Counted from the stretch's first letter, positions 19,541 to 29,270 are shown. The stretch is 64,000 nt of DNA from Caulobacter vibrioides (GCF_002310375.3 NZ_CP023315.3:3658001-3722000); one strand, 5' to 3'. A program made the numbers and translations. Notes: generated from the letters alone by a model not told the origin.

Positions 19541-21346
19541 CTAGATCAGGCTGCGCAGCGCCTGGCCAACGCGCTCGGCCTCCGGCCCCAGAACCACGTG
19601 CACCGCATGCTCGCCGACGCGAACGAAGCCGCGGACCCCAACCGCGCGCAAGGCCGCCTCGTCGACGCTTGCGGCGTCGGAGACAACCACCCGCAGGCGA
19701 CTGGAACAGGTCCCGATCTCACGCAGATTGCCCGCGCCGCCCAGCGCGGCGACGAGCGCCAAGGCCTTTTGGTCATCGGCGACCGAGGGCGGGCTGGATG
19801 ACGCGATCTGCGGTGGCGTCGGCGCATCGGCGACCCCACGCGAAGCCGCCGCGGGGACACCAGCGCCGATGGCCGCGCGGATCTCGCCCGCGACCGTGTC
19901 GGCGATCGGCCCCAGCACGACCTGCAGCGCCTTGTCCGACGGCTTGACCACCCCTCGCGCGCCCAGGGCCTTGAGGGCGGGTTCGTTGACCGCGCTCTGG
20001 TCGACGACGATCAGCCGAAGGCGGGTGGTGCAGGCGTCGACGCTGACGAGGTTGGCCGCGCCGCCCAGGGCGGACAGAAAGTCGGCGCCCCGTCCGCCGC
20101 CCGTCGTGACGGTCTCGATGGACAGCGCCGCCTCGACCTCGCGGCCGGGGGTCTTCAGGTCGAACCGGACGATAGCGAACCGGAAGACGCCGTAATAGAT
20201 CGCGCCATAGACCAGCCCCACCGGGATCAGCAGCCAGGGCCGGGTGGCCTTGTTGAAGTTCAGCACATAGTCGAACAGGCCCGCCGAGAACCCGAAGCCC
20301 AGCCTGACGTCCAGCATGTTCATCAGGGCCATCGACAGGCCCGTCAGCAGCGCGTGGATCGCATAGAGCACCGGCGCCAGGAACATGAACGTAAACTCGA
20401 TCGGCTCGGTCACGCCCGTCAGGAACGAGGTCAGGGCCAGCGAGCCCAGCATCCCCGCCACCGCCTTGCGACGCTCGGGCCGCGCGGTGTGCAGCATGGC
20501 CAGGCACGCGGCCGGCAGGCCGAACATCATCACCGGGAAGAAGCCGCTCATGAACGCCCCGGCGGTCTTGTCGCCGGCCGCGAAGCGGTTGAGGTCGCCG
20601 GTGACGCCGTTGAAGTCGCCCAGGATGAACCAGACCACGTTGTTGAGGATGTGGTGCAGGCCCGTGACGATCAGCAGACGGTTCAGAAGGCCGAAGATGA
20701 CAAGGCCCAGATTGCCGGACGCGGTCACCAGACCGCTGAGGCCGTCGACGCCGGCCTCCAGCGTGCTCCAGAAGGCGCCGAACAGCAGGGCCAGGACGAC
20801 GCCGGCCAGACCCGCGACGATGGGCACGAACCGCCGACCGCCGAAGAAGGCTAGGTACTCGGGAAGCTTGATGGTGCTGTAGCGGTTATAGAGCCAACCG
20901 CTGATCACCCCCGAGAGGATGCCGACGGGGATGGATAGCTTGCCGATCTCCTTGGCCTTCCAGGCCGCGATCGCCAGGTCCTTGGCTCCCTCCACGGCCT
21001 TGGCCGCCACCTCGGGCGGCGCGACCATCAGCGCCTCGACGCCCTTGGTGGCGATGACGTAGCAGACCACGCCCGCCAGGCCGGCGGCGCCGTGGTTCTC
21101 GCGGGCCAGGCCCACCGCCACGCCGATGGCGAAGATCAGGCCCAGGCTCCCGAAGATCGCGCCGCCCGCCGCCCCGAAGGTGTTGGCCACCGACAGCGAC
21201 ATCCCGTGGGTCATCGCCGCCAGGGCGGGCGCGCCCAGCAGGTCCGGCTGGCCGATGCGCAAGAGCAGCGCCGCCACGGGCAGCACCGCGATCGGCAGCA
21301 TCAGGGCCCGACCGAGGGGCTGCAGGACTTCAAGCGGAGACTTCAT
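19541..21346 (-). CDS. nagE: PTS permease, N-acetylglucosamine type, EIIC-EIIB-EIIB
   Basis: This 601-residue protein imports and phosphorylates N-acetylglucosamine (or glucosamine). The EIIC part (about residues 1-400) shows repeated membrane helices, the GLHHILNNVVW histidine motif and GVTEPIEF substrate motif. Two EIIB domains follow in tandem: the first has Cys in VDACTTRLRL near residue 438 and the second in GTCSSRLRV near 545, separated by an Ala/Pro/Ser linker. Known NagE proteins usually carry one EIIB. It starts 4 bp after the stop of the EIIA-HPr-EI gene, which supplies the rest of the phosphorelay. Confidence 0.9.
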   Translation of the reverse strand: MKSPLEVLQPLGRALMLPIAVLPVAALLLRIGQPDLLGAPALAAMTHGMSLSVANTFGAAGGAIFGSLGLIFAIGVAVGLARENHGAAGLAGVVCYVIATKGVEALMVAPPEVAAKAVEGAKDLAIAAWKAKEIGKLSIPVGILSGVISGWLYNRYSTIKLPEYLAFFGGRRFVPIVAGLAGVVLALLFGAFWSTLEAGVDGLSGLVTASGNLGLVIFGLLNRLLIVTGLHHILNNVVWFILGDFNGVTGDLNRFAAGDKTAGAFMSGFFPVMMFGLPAACLAMLHTARPERRKAVAGMLGSLALTSFLTGVTEPIEFTFMFLAPVLYAIHALLTGLSMALMNMLDVRLGFGFSAGLFDYVLNFNKATRPWLLIPVGLVYGAIYYGVFRFAIVRFDLKTPGREVEAALSIETVTTGGGRGADFLSALGGAANLVSVDACTTRLRLIVVDQSAVNEPALKALGARGVVKPSDKALQVVLGPIADTVAGEIRAAIGAGVPAAASRGVADAPTPPQIASSSPPSVADDQKALALVAALGGAGNLREIGTCSSRLRVVVSDAASVDEAALRAVGVRGFVRVGEHAVHVVLGPEAERVGQALRSLI

Positions 21347-21350
21347 CGGC

Positions 21351-23885
21351 TCAGGCTCCGTGGGGCGCGTTCATATGCGTTTGGACGAGCGCGCGGACCG
21401 CGTCCGGCGAGGTTTGATCCAGCGCCCGGGCCGCCAGGGCCCGGCAGGCCTCCAACGAAATCGTCCGTACGCGGGCCTTCACCTCCGGCGCGATCGAGGC
21501 CGTGGTCGACAGTTCGGTGACCCCCAGGCCCAGCAGGATCGGCGTGGCGTCCAGGTCCGAGGCCAGGCCGCCGCACACCCCCACCCAGCGATGATGCCTG
21601 GCTGCGCCCCGGCAGGTCTGGTCGATCATCCGCAGCACCGCCGGGTGCAGGGCGTCGATGCCGGCGGCCAGTTCCGGATTGCCCCGGTCCATGGCCAGCA
21701 CGTACTGGGTCAGGTCGTTGGTGCCGATCGACAGGAAGTCGGCCTCGGCCGCCAGCAGGTCGGCGGTCACCGCCGCCGCCGGGGTCTCGATCATCACCCC
21801 CAACTCCACCGGTTCGGTGATCCCAAGCTCGCGCTTGGCCTCCTCCAGCACCGCGCGCACGGCGCGAAGCTCGTCGAGGCTGGCCACCATCGGGACCATG
21901 ATCTTGCACTGGCCCCGCGGCTCGACCCGCAGGATCGCGCGCAGTTGGGCCTTCAGCAGATGCGGTCGCCACAGGCTGACGCGAACGCCGCGCAGGCCCA
22001 GGGCCGGGTTCTCTTCAGCCGGGATCGGCAGATAGGGCGCAGCCTTGTCGCCGCCGACATCCAGCGTGCGGATGATCAGGGGGCGGCCGTCCAGCGCCTC
22101 GGCGATGGCCTGGTACTGGCGGGCCTGCTCGTCTTCGTCGGGCGGGGTCTCGCGGTCGAGGAACAGGAACTCGGTGCGCAGCAGGCCCGAACCCTCGGCG
22201 CCGTTGGCCACGGCGGCCTGGGCGTCGGCGACCGAGCCGGTATTGGCGAAGACCTCGATGCGAACCCCGTCGCGCGTCACCGCCGGCTCATGGGCGGCGG
22301 CCTTGGCGGCGGCCTTGCGTTGCTGGCGTTGGGCAAGCGCCGTCTGCGCGGCTTCCAGGGCCTTGGCGTCGGGCGCCACGCGCAGCGTTCCGGAGTCGGC
22401 GTCGAGGATCAGCGTCGTCCCGTCCTTCAACCTCGACAGCGCGTCCCCGACAGCCACCAGGGCCGGAACGCCCATGGCGGCGGCCAGGATCGCCACGTGC
22501 GAGGTTGGTCCGCCACGGACGGTGGCGAAGCCGGCGACGGCGGCGGGATCCGCGCTCATCAATTGGGACGGCAGCAGTTCGTCGGCCAGCAGGATCGAGC
22601 CCGGCGCCAGCACCGCTTCGGCCTCCTCCTCGCCGCTGAGGGCGCGCAGGACCTGGCGTTCCAGATCGATCAGGTCATCGACGCGCTCGGCCATGCGGCG
22701 ATCGCCCAATGCCCGGAGCGCCTCGACATAGCCGCCCACGGACTGGCGCCAGGCATAGCCCGCGCTCTTGCCCTCAGCGATCAGGCGATGGGCGCCGGCG
22801 TAGAGTTCGGGATCGTCGAGGAAGGCCTGGTGCGCCGCCAGGATCGCCTTGCGGGCCTTGTCGCCGGTCTCGGCGGCCTTACCGATCCGGGCACGGACCA
22901 TCTCCAGCGCCCGGGCCAGCGCCGCTTCCTCGTGGGCGACGCCCTCGCCCGCCTCGCGCACCGCAATCTCGGCGGTGGACAAGCGTACGGCCTTGCCGAT
23001 GGCCAGGCCGGGCGCAGCCAGAACGCCCTTCAACACGCCATCGCGCGGCAGTTGGGCGGGAGCGGCCGGCGCGACGGCGGTGGGCGCTGAAGAGGCCAGA
23101 GCCTTGGCGATCACCGGCGCGCCCTCGCCCATGCCGCCTTCGATCAGCGCGGCCAAGGCCGCCACCGCCGCCTGGGCGTCCGAGCCGGAGGCTACGATCC
23201 CGATCGTGTCGCCATGGCGGATGGCCAGAGACATCAGCCCCACCGGGCTCCTGGCGTTGGCCCGGCGTGCGCCGATCACCAGCGCCGCTTCGGCGGAGAA
23301 GGCTTTCACCGCATCGGCGATGCGAGCGGCGGGACGGGCATGAATCCCATGGATCAGAGGCACGACGATCTCGCGCGCGACCTCGTCGCCTGCGCCCGCC
23401 AAAACGGCCGTTGCGCGGGCGATCGGCGCCAGCTCCATCAGGAACTCGCCCACGCCGATCTCGCGGTCCTGGTCGCGACGCACGATCCGGAACGCTTCGA
23501 GATTGGTGATCACCACCGGCGTGATCAAGCTGCGGGCGCGCTGAGCCAAGAGGTCGAGGTCGAAGCGGATCAGCCGATCGCCCGCCTTCACCGTCTGGCC
23601 TTCCTCGACAAGGACCTCAAAGCCCTCGCCGTTCAGGGCGACGGTCTCCAGGCCGACATGCATCAGGATCTCTGCGCCGTTCGTCGCCCGCAGCGTCACC
23701 GCGTGACGCGCCCGGTGCACGCTCACCACCGCCCCGTCGCACGGCGCGTGCAGCGTCGAGTCCAGCGGATCGATCGCCAGGCCATCGCCCAGCATCCGCT
23801 CGGCGAAGACGGCGTCCGGCGTCTCCTCAAGCGGCGCGATCCAGCCCTTCAAGGGGGCGGTGAGGACGAGATTGGACACGATCAA
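21351..23885 (-). CDS. PTS multiphosphoryl protein EIIA-HPr-EI fusion
   Basis: This 844-residue protein carries all soluble PTS steps. EIIA(Glc-type) occupies about residues 1-150, with the EILMHVGLETV phospho-His motif. HPr follows near 165-250 with HGIHARPAARIADAV. Enzyme I fills the remainder, with the RGGPTSHVAILAAAMGVPALV phospho-His loop, and TEFLFLDRE and GTNDLTQY in the PEP-binding barrel. Phosphate would run PEP to EI, HPr, EIIA and the adjacent EIICBB permease. It is immediately downstream of the hexosaminidase gene (13-bp gap), consistent with dedicated use for N-acetylglucosamine. Confidence 0.93.
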   Translation of the reverse strand: MIVSNLVLTAPLKGWIAPLEETPDAVFAERMLGDGLAIDPLDSTLHAPCDGAVVSVHRARHAVTLRATNGAEILMHVGLETVALNGEGFEVLVEEGQTVKAGDRLIRFDLDLLAQRARSLITPVVITNLEAFRIVRRDQDREIGVGEFLMELAPIARATAVLAGAGDEVAREIVVPLIHGIHARPAARIADAVKAFSAEAALVIGARRANARSPVGLMSLAIRHGDTIGIVASGSDAQAAVAALAALIEGGMGEGAPVIAKALASSAPTAVAPAAPAQLPRDGVLKGVLAAPGLAIGKAVRLSTAEIAVREAGEGVAHEEAALARALEMVRARIGKAAETGDKARKAILAAHQAFLDDPELYAGAHRLIAEGKSAGYAWRQSVGGYVEALRALGDRRMAERVDDLIDLERQVLRALSGEEEAEAVLAPGSILLADELLPSQLMSADPAAVAGFATVRGGPTSHVAILAAAMGVPALVAVGDALSRLKDGTTLILDADSGTLRVAPDAKALEAAQTALAQRQQRKAAAKAAAHEPAVTRDGVRIEVFANTGSVADAQAAVANGAEGSGLLRTEFLFLDRETPPDEDEQARQYQAIAEALDGRPLIIRTLDVGGDKAAPYLPIPAEENPALGLRGVRVSLWRPHLLKAQLRAILRVEPRGQCKIMVPMVASLDELRAVRAVLEEAKRELGITEPVELGVMIETPAAAVTADLLAAEADFLSIGTNDLTQYVLAMDRGNPELAAGIDALHPAVLRMIDQTCRGAARHHRWVGVCGGLASDLDATPILLGLGVTELSTTASIAPEVKARVRTISLEACRALAARALDQTSPDAVRALVQTHMNAPHGA

Positions 23886-23898
23886 CGCTTCCTGGACA

Positions 23899-26172
23899 CT
23901 AGTTCGCGGGCTTGAGGGTCACGCGCTCGACCACCCAGAAGGGATCGAGGCTTTTGGAGGTGAAGGTCAGGCAGAGATCGGCCTTTTCCGCACGCGCCGG
24001 CAGGCGGCCTGCGATGGTCGAGAGGCCAGGATTGCGCGCCGCGTCGCCCAGCGGAATCGCGGCGATCCGTTCGCCAGAGCAGCCCAGGCGCACCTCCAGC
24101 TCGCCGCCCGGCGTGGCCGGCGGATGCAGCGGGATCTTGTCGCGGTCCTTGCCGACCTGGAAGTTGAACGGAATCTGGGTGACGCGGGCGCTGAGCATCG
24201 CGCCCTTGTCGAGGCGCGCGCCTTCCCAGATCCAGCAGGGATTGAAGATGTCGACCATCATCATCGGACGCTGATCGAGCGCGGCGGGCGCATCGTCGAT
24301 CATGGTCAGCGGCACCTGCTGGGTGCAGAGCTTGAGCTGACCGCTCGTGCGCGTCTGGAGAAGGTCCGCCGACATCGTCCAGGACCGCTCACGACCCAGC
24401 GCTTGGCCCTCGACAAAGGTCCGCGCTTTCAGCACCGCGCCGGTGGGCAGGTCGACCGGACCGGCATAGGTCGGAGACATCGCCGTCGGCGCCTTGCCAT
24501 CGGTGGTGTAGCGGATCTGACCGACGCCCAGGCCCGTGGACAACGCCACGCGCGTCTTGCCGCCCTCGCCCGCCGAGAGCGCCGGCTGAGGCTCGAACGG
24601 AACCGGATTGGCCGCTACGCCGAGGACCTTCAAGCGCGCCATCTCGGCGGGAAGGCGCTTGGCGAAGGCGTCCCAATTGGCTTTGGCTTCGGACGACCAC
24701 GCCCGCTCGGCCAGCGCCACGGCGCGCGGGAAGGCCATCAGCTGCATGCGCTGGTCGGTCTGCATGTGCTCGGTCCAGACATTGGCCTGGACGCCAAGGA
24801 TGTGCTTGCGCTCGTCCGCCGTCAGTTGGGCCGGCGTAGGGTCGAAGGCGTAGACATCCTTCAGGCTGGAGATGTGACCCCGTCCCGTCGGCTCCTCGGC
24901 TGAGGCGCTCTGGCGGTGGTCGAGATAAAGCACCGGATGCGGCGACAGCACCGTGTCGTGACCCTGCTTGGCCGCAGCGATCGCGCCGTCGACGCCGCGC
25001 CAGGACATGACCGTGGCGTTGGGCGCAAGGCCGCCCTCGAGGATCTCGTCCCAGCCGATCAGGCGGCGGCCGCGCTTTTCCAGGGTCTTGCCGACCCGCT
25101 GGATGAACCAGCTTTGCAGCTCATGTTCGTCCTTGAGCCCCAGTTCCTTGATCTTGGCCTGGACCTTCGGGCTGGCCTTCCACTGGTCCTTGATCGCCTC
25201 GTCGCCGCCGACGTGGATGAAGGTCGACGGGAAGATGTCCATCACCTCGTTCAGCACATCGTCGAGGAAGGCGAAGGTGGCGTCATCGGTGTTGTAGAGC
25301 CACGGGAAGATCCCCCAATCCCCCATCTTGCTGGCGTCCGGCGGCGCGGTTCCCAGCTGGGGATAGGCGACGATCGGCGCCAGGGCGTGACCGGGGGTCT
25401 CGATCTCGGGGACGACGGTGATATTGCGCGCGGCGGCGTAGGCGACCAGCTCGCGGGCCTGGTCCTGGGTGTAGAAGCCGCCGTACTTGGGATAGTTCAC
25501 GGCCGCGCCGGGGTTGCGGCGCCAGGCGGCGACCTGCGTCAGCTTCGGATACTTGTTGATCTCCAGCCGCCAGCCCTGATCGTCGACCAGATGCCAGTGG
25601 AAGGTGTTGAGCTTGTGCGCGGCCATCGCATCGATGACCGCCTTGAGGGTGTCGAGCGACTGGTAGTGGCGGGCGCTGTCGACCATCAGGCCGCGCCAGG
25701 CGAAGCGCGGCGCATCCTCGATGGCTGCGGCGGGAAGGGCGACGGGACCCTTGGCCTCGTCCGGGGTCGCCAGCTGCCAGAGGGACATCGCCCCGTAGAA
25801 GAGGCCGGCGCGCTTGGCGGCGGCGATGGTCACGCCCTTGGCGTTGATATCGAGCTTGTAGGCTTCGCCGGCCGGCCCCTCTCGGGTCAGGACGATGGCG
25901 CCGGCGGACGGCGCGCCCTCGATCACGACAGGACGAAAGCCCCGCGAGCGCTGGATGAGATCGGCCAGTTGGACGGCCACGCCCTTGGCCTCGATATCGC
26001 CCTTGGCGACGTGGATGCGGGTGGCGGCCGATAGGGTGAAGACGCCCTCAGCGCGAACGACCTTGGCCGGCGCCGGCGTGATCGCAAGACTGTCGGCGAC
26101 GGCGCCGGTCGCGAAGGCGGCGGACAGCGCCAGAGCCGAAACAGCGGCGAAACGGAGCGGGGTCAGGGTCAC
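23899..26172 (-). CDS. GH20 beta-N-acetylhexosaminidase, exported
   Basis: This 757-residue enzyme removes terminal N-acetylglucosamine from chitooligosaccharides, probably in the periplasm. A signal peptide (ALALSAAFATGAVA) is followed by the GH20b alpha/beta domain and the catalytic TIM barrel: WRGLMVDSARHY, HWHLVDDQGWRLEI, PEIETPGHA and HVGGDEAIKDQW with the catalytic pair Asp324-Glu325. A C-terminal beta region from about residue 520 includes a chitobiase-like RYTTDGKAPTAMSPTY segment. It lies between the TonB receptor and the PTS genes, providing monosaccharide for import. Confidence 0.95.
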   Translation of the reverse strand: MTLTPLRFAAVSALALSAAFATGAVADSLAITPAPAKVVRAEGVFTLSAATRIHVAKGDIEAKGVAVQLADLIQRSRGFRPVVIEGAPSAGAIVLTREGPAGEAYKLDINAKGVTIAAAKRAGLFYGAMSLWQLATPDEAKGPVALPAAAIEDAPRFAWRGLMVDSARHYQSLDTLKAVIDAMAAHKLNTFHWHLVDDQGWRLEINKYPKLTQVAAWRRNPGAAVNYPKYGGFYTQDQARELVAYAAARNITVVPEIETPGHALAPIVAYPQLGTAPPDASKMGDWGIFPWLYNTDDATFAFLDDVLNEVMDIFPSTFIHVGGDEAIKDQWKASPKVQAKIKELGLKDEHELQSWFIQRVGKTLEKRGRRLIGWDEILEGGLAPNATVMSWRGVDGAIAAAKQGHDTVLSPHPVLYLDHRQSASAEEPTGRGHISSLKDVYAFDPTPAQLTADERKHILGVQANVWTEHMQTDQRMQLMAFPRAVALAERAWSSEAKANWDAFAKRLPAEMARLKVLGVAANPVPFEPQPALSAGEGGKTRVALSTGLGVGQIRYTTDGKAPTAMSPTYAGPVDLPTGAVLKARTFVEGQALGRERSWTMSADLLQTRTSGQLKLCTQQVPLTMIDDAPAALDQRPMMMVDIFNPCWIWEGARLDKGAMLSARVTQIPFNFQVGKDRDKIPLHPPATPGGELEVRLGCSGERIAAIPLGDAARNPGLSTIAGRLPARAEKADLCLTFTSKSLDPFWVVERVTLKPAN

Positions 26173-26212
26173 GCAGCCTCGCAGGAAAGGTCGTGGGCGG
26201 CCGGCAAAAAGC

Positions 26213-26239
26213 GGGCGGGACGGCAGGGCCGTCCCGCCC
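26213..26239. other. Hairpin between hexosaminidase and receptor genes
   Basis: GGGCGGGACGGC and GCCGTCCCGCCC form a perfect 12-bp stem around a 3-base loop, 41 bp upstream of the hexosaminidase start. Together with the hairpin at 26285-26318 it makes two stacked structures in the receptor-to-hexosaminidase gap, which could terminate or stabilise the 5' end of the downstream message. Confidence 0.5.
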
Positions 26240-26284
26240 CAGCTCCATGCTTGCAGTCAGGAGGGGTTGGATCAATGCGCAAAC

Positions 26285-26318
26285 ATCGGAGGCTTCGGAT
26301 CGCGCCGAAGCCTCCGAT
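26285..26318 (-). terminator. Terminator/attenuator after the nag TonB-receptor gene
   Basis: ATCGGAGGCTTCGG and CCGAAGCCTCCGAT pair perfectly (14 bp, 6-base loop), 11 bp beyond the receptor stop on the minus strand, followed by TGTTTG. It would reduce expression of the downstream enzymes relative to the abundant receptor, a common pattern for outer-membrane genes at the head of operons. Confidence 0.7.
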
Positions 26319-26329
26319 CGCTGAACGTC

Positions 26330-28999
26330 CTAGAACGCGACGTTCAGCGTGGCTTGCAGCTTGCGGCCCGTGCGGTAGACGCCGCGCGGCAGGGCCGTGG
26401 TGTTGGCGTAGGCGTAGTACTCGCTGTCCAGCAGGTTCTGGCCCGAGACCGACATCGTGATGTTCTTGGTCACGGCGTAGCCCACGGTGGCGTCGAGGGT
26501 CTTCGAAGCCTTGACGAACATGTCGTCGCCGCGATCGACGCCGGTGAAGTACTTCGAGCGCCAGGTGAAGGTGGCCCGGGCCGAGAACGGACCGTTCTCG
26601 TAGAAGGGGCTGACATTGACCTGGTTCTTCGAGCTGTAGGGCAGCGGCGCGCCCGACTGGCCCGAGGCGTCGGCGTAGGTGTAGTTGGCCAGGAGGCCAA
26701 AGCCCATGCCGAAGGTCTGCTGATAGGCCAGCGCCACACCCTTCACCTCAGCCGAGCCCGCATTGAACGGACGGCTGATCTGGTAGGTCGTGACCTTGCC
26801 TTGCGACTGGTTGAAGTACGACTCCGGCTGGGTGCGCTGAAGGATGTAGTTGGAGATGTCCTTGTAGAACACCTCCGCCGACAGGATCGCCTGGGGCTGG
26901 AAGTACCATTCGGCCGAGGCGTTGAAGTTGCTCGACTTGTAGGGCTCCAGCGCCGGGTTGCCGCCGCCGCCGGTCAGGATACCGTCCGAAAGCCAGAAGT
27001 AGTTGGTCATGTCCGAATAGTTCGGACGCGCGATCACCTGGGCCGCCGCGAAGCGCAGGACGAGGTCCTCACGGGCGTCGACGATGATGTTCACGCTGGG
27101 CAGAACGTTGTCGTAGCTCTTCTTGGTCGACTTCCAGCTCCAGTCGGCGGCCTTGTTGCAAGCCGCGCCGGGATTGCAGACGTAGCCGGCGCTGTCGACC
27201 GAGGTCTTCACATAGCGGACGCCGAAGTTACCGCGCACGTTGTCGGCCTTGAAATTGGCCTGGGCGTACAGGGCGTCGATGTCTTCCTGGATGTTCCAGT
27301 TGCCGGCCGTGAACTCGGCGGCCGCGAAGATCGACGGCTTGGGCATGGTGGCGCCCGCCGCCAGCCACTTGCCGCTCTGGACGTAGGAGACCATCGACTC
27401 CCCGTCGATGCGGAAGCGGCCCTGCATCTGGGTCCCGACGCCGTCGAAGCCCTTCAGATAGTTGCTGGGCACGGTCGAGGGATTGAACGACGAGGCCGGA
27501 GCGGCGACGCCGGTGATGGCGATGCCCGCGTACTGCTGACCGGTCTGGTGTTCACGACGCTTGTAGCCGACCTGGACGCGCTGGATCACGCCGTCGAAGT
27601 CCTTGCCGAAATCGAACTGGGCGTACTTTTCCTCGTCCGAGGTGGGCTTGCTGACGAGGTTGCCGCTCCAGCCCGGATCGGTCACGAACGCGGCCGGGTT
27701 GCCCAGCACGTTGGTCGTATAGGTCAGGCTGCCCGGGCTCTTGGGCGCGCCGCTGATATCGACGGTGTAGTTGGCCCAGTTCAGGAATTCGAGGAACACC
27801 TGACGCTTGGTGCCGCCGTCGGCGGTCGACTTGCCGACCTCGCCGTTCAGGTCCCAACCATCGCCCTTGTAGCCGCCCTTCAGGTGGAAGGTGTCGGACT
27901 TCAGGCCGGCCTCACGGTACTGCACGTCCAGCACGCTGAGCGCGTTGTTGAACGAGGCCTTGGAGACCACGCCGTTGTTGACGGTCAGGCCGGTCAGGGC
28001 GCCCAGGCTGTTCCAGGTGTTGCCCTGGAAGGCGTACATCGACTGGTTGGTGTTGTCGTAGTCGGCGTCGATCTTCAGCCAGTTGAACTCCAGCGAGAGC
28101 TGGTCGTTCGGCTTGTACTGCAACGCGGTGGTGTAGGTGGTGCGCGTGCGGCCCTGCTCGAAATAGGACGCGCCGAACGCGTTCGGGCTGCGGGCGCCCA
28201 GGTTCGCCGTCAGGGTGCTGGCGCACGAACCGACGCAACCCTTGGTGCGCGAGTCGACCGGATTGTCCGGATTGCCGCCGGCCCACTGATTGGCCGAGAT
28301 CGTGCCGTAGGTCTCGACGCCGTCGCGACGCAGTTGATCTTCGGCGCGCTGCACCGAGAAGCTGGCGCCGAAGGTGCTGTCGGCGTTCTTCCAGCTGGCC
28401 AGCAACGAGCCCTGCAGATCGCCCTTCTTGGAGCGATCCGTATACAGATAGCTCACCGCACCGGCGATCGTGCCCGACTTCAGGTCCAGCGGCTTGCGGG
28501 TGTTGACGATGACCGTGCCGCCGATGCTGCCTTCGTCGATACGCGCTTCCGGCGACTTGTAGACGTCGACCTTGCCGACGATCTGCGGCGCCAGCAGTGC
28601 GTAGTTGAAGGTGCGGCCCGGAGAATCCAGGATGAACCAGTCGGCCGAGGCGACGGTCTGGCCGTTGAGCAGGGTGCGGTTCAGCGCCGGGTCGGTGCCC
28701 AGGATGCTGACCTTCTCGCCTTGACCGAAGGCGCGGTCGACGGTGACGCCCGGAACGATCGTCAGGGCTTCGGCGACGTTCGTGCTGGGAAACTTGCCCA
28801 CGTCCTCTGCGGTGACGACGTCGACAATGGCGTCGGCCTTGCGCTTGGACTCGATCGATTGCAGCAGCGAGGCGCGGATGCCGGTGATGAGCACCTCTTC
28901 CACCTGGTTGCCGTTGCTCTGGGCCATCGCCGGCGCGGCGATCATAACCACCATCGCGCTGGCGGACGCCGCCAGAACGGATTTACGGATAGTCTTCAT
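26330..28999 (-). CDS. TonB-dependent receptor, probable chitooligosaccharide/GlcNAc uptake
   Basis: This 889-residue receptor starts at MKTIRKSVL, preceded by GGGGAGAAG; the longer frame adds an implausible 55-residue leader. A signal peptide ends at AMAQ. The plug begins with VEEVLITGIRASLLQSIESKRKADAIVDVV, the signature of the large Caulobacter/Xanthomonas carbohydrate receptor class (TIGR01782-like), and includes DVGKFPSTNVAEAL. The barrel ends LQATLNVAF with terminal Phe. Genomic position at the head of the hexosaminidase-PTS run and divergent from gntR-nag genes supports an aminosugar ligand. Confidence 0.93.
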   Translation of the reverse strand: MKTIRKSVLAASASAMVVMIAAPAMAQSNGNQVEEVLITGIRASLLQSIESKRKADAIVDVVTAEDVGKFPSTNVAEALTIVPGVTVDRAFGQGEKVSILGTDPALNRTLLNGQTVASADWFILDSPGRTFNYALLAPQIVGKVDVYKSPEARIDEGSIGGTVIVNTRKPLDLKSGTIAGAVSYLYTDRSKKGDLQGSLLASWKNADSTFGASFSVQRAEDQLRRDGVETYGTISANQWAGGNPDNPVDSRTKGCVGSCASTLTANLGARSPNAFGASYFEQGRTRTTYTTALQYKPNDQLSLEFNWLKIDADYDNTNQSMYAFQGNTWNSLGALTGLTVNNGVVSKASFNNALSVLDVQYREAGLKSDTFHLKGGYKGDGWDLNGEVGKSTADGGTKRQVFLEFLNWANYTVDISGAPKSPGSLTYTTNVLGNPAAFVTDPGWSGNLVSKPTSDEEKYAQFDFGKDFDGVIQRVQVGYKRREHQTGQQYAGIAITGVAAPASSFNPSTVPSNYLKGFDGVGTQMQGRFRIDGESMVSYVQSGKWLAAGATMPKPSIFAAAEFTAGNWNIQEDIDALYAQANFKADNVRGNFGVRYVKTSVDSAGYVCNPGAACNKAADWSWKSTKKSYDNVLPSVNIIVDAREDLVLRFAAAQVIARPNYSDMTNYFWLSDGILTGGGGNPALEPYKSSNFNASAEWYFQPQAILSAEVFYKDISNYILQRTQPESYFNQSQGKVTTYQISRPFNAGSAEVKGVALAYQQTFGMGFGLLANYTYADASGQSGAPLPYSSKNQVNVSPFYENGPFSARATFTWRSKYFTGVDRGDDMFVKASKTLDATVGYAVTKNITMSVSGQNLLDSEYYAYANTTALPRGVYRTGRKLQATLNVAF

Positions 29000-29054
29000 A
29001 CTCGGCTTCTCCCCATTATGCCGGGCCGATTGAGCCCGGAGCCGAACCCCAAGC

Positions 29055-29070
29055 CCAATATGATACCAAT
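29055..29070 (-). promoter_or_regulatory. Candidate GntR operator, copy 1
   Basis: Read on the minus strand this is ATTGGTATCATATTGG, 56 bp upstream of the receptor ATG. It matches the plus-strand site at 29182-29197 at 13 of 16 positions. The two are in inverted orientation in the divergent gntR/receptor promoter region, as expected for sites of the adjacent regulator. Confidence 0.5.
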
Positions 29071-29181
29071 CTTCTGGGAGGATCCGCAGAAAGTGGTACT
29101 TCTCAGGCCTCGGGAGGCGACTGTGACGAATTTTTTGCGGATGACAAGGCCAAAAAAAAACCAATTGCAGACCACGTTCTT

Positions 29182-29197
29182 ATTGGTATGAAAATGG
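29182..29197 (+). promoter_or_regulatory. Candidate GntR operator, copy 2
   Basis: ATTGGTATGAAAATGG lies 74 bp upstream of the gntR ATG and is the inverted partner of 29055-29070. TGGT half-sites are typical of HutC-subfamily GntR regulators such as DasR. The site probably serves autoregulation and control of the downstream nag genes. Confidence 0.5.
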
Positions 29198-29270
29198 TCC
29201 TATGCTATCGAAGCGGCCAAGGGGCGCCGCAATATCGTGCGGCAAGGCGCGAGCCAGGGAGGGTTGGGCA

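Noticed and set aside
25895..29191. Very long plus-strand frame opposite the nag receptor
   Set aside because: Composition is rich in Arg, Gly, His and Val with no domain, and the receptor on the other strand is unmistakable; it is a GC-frame shadow.
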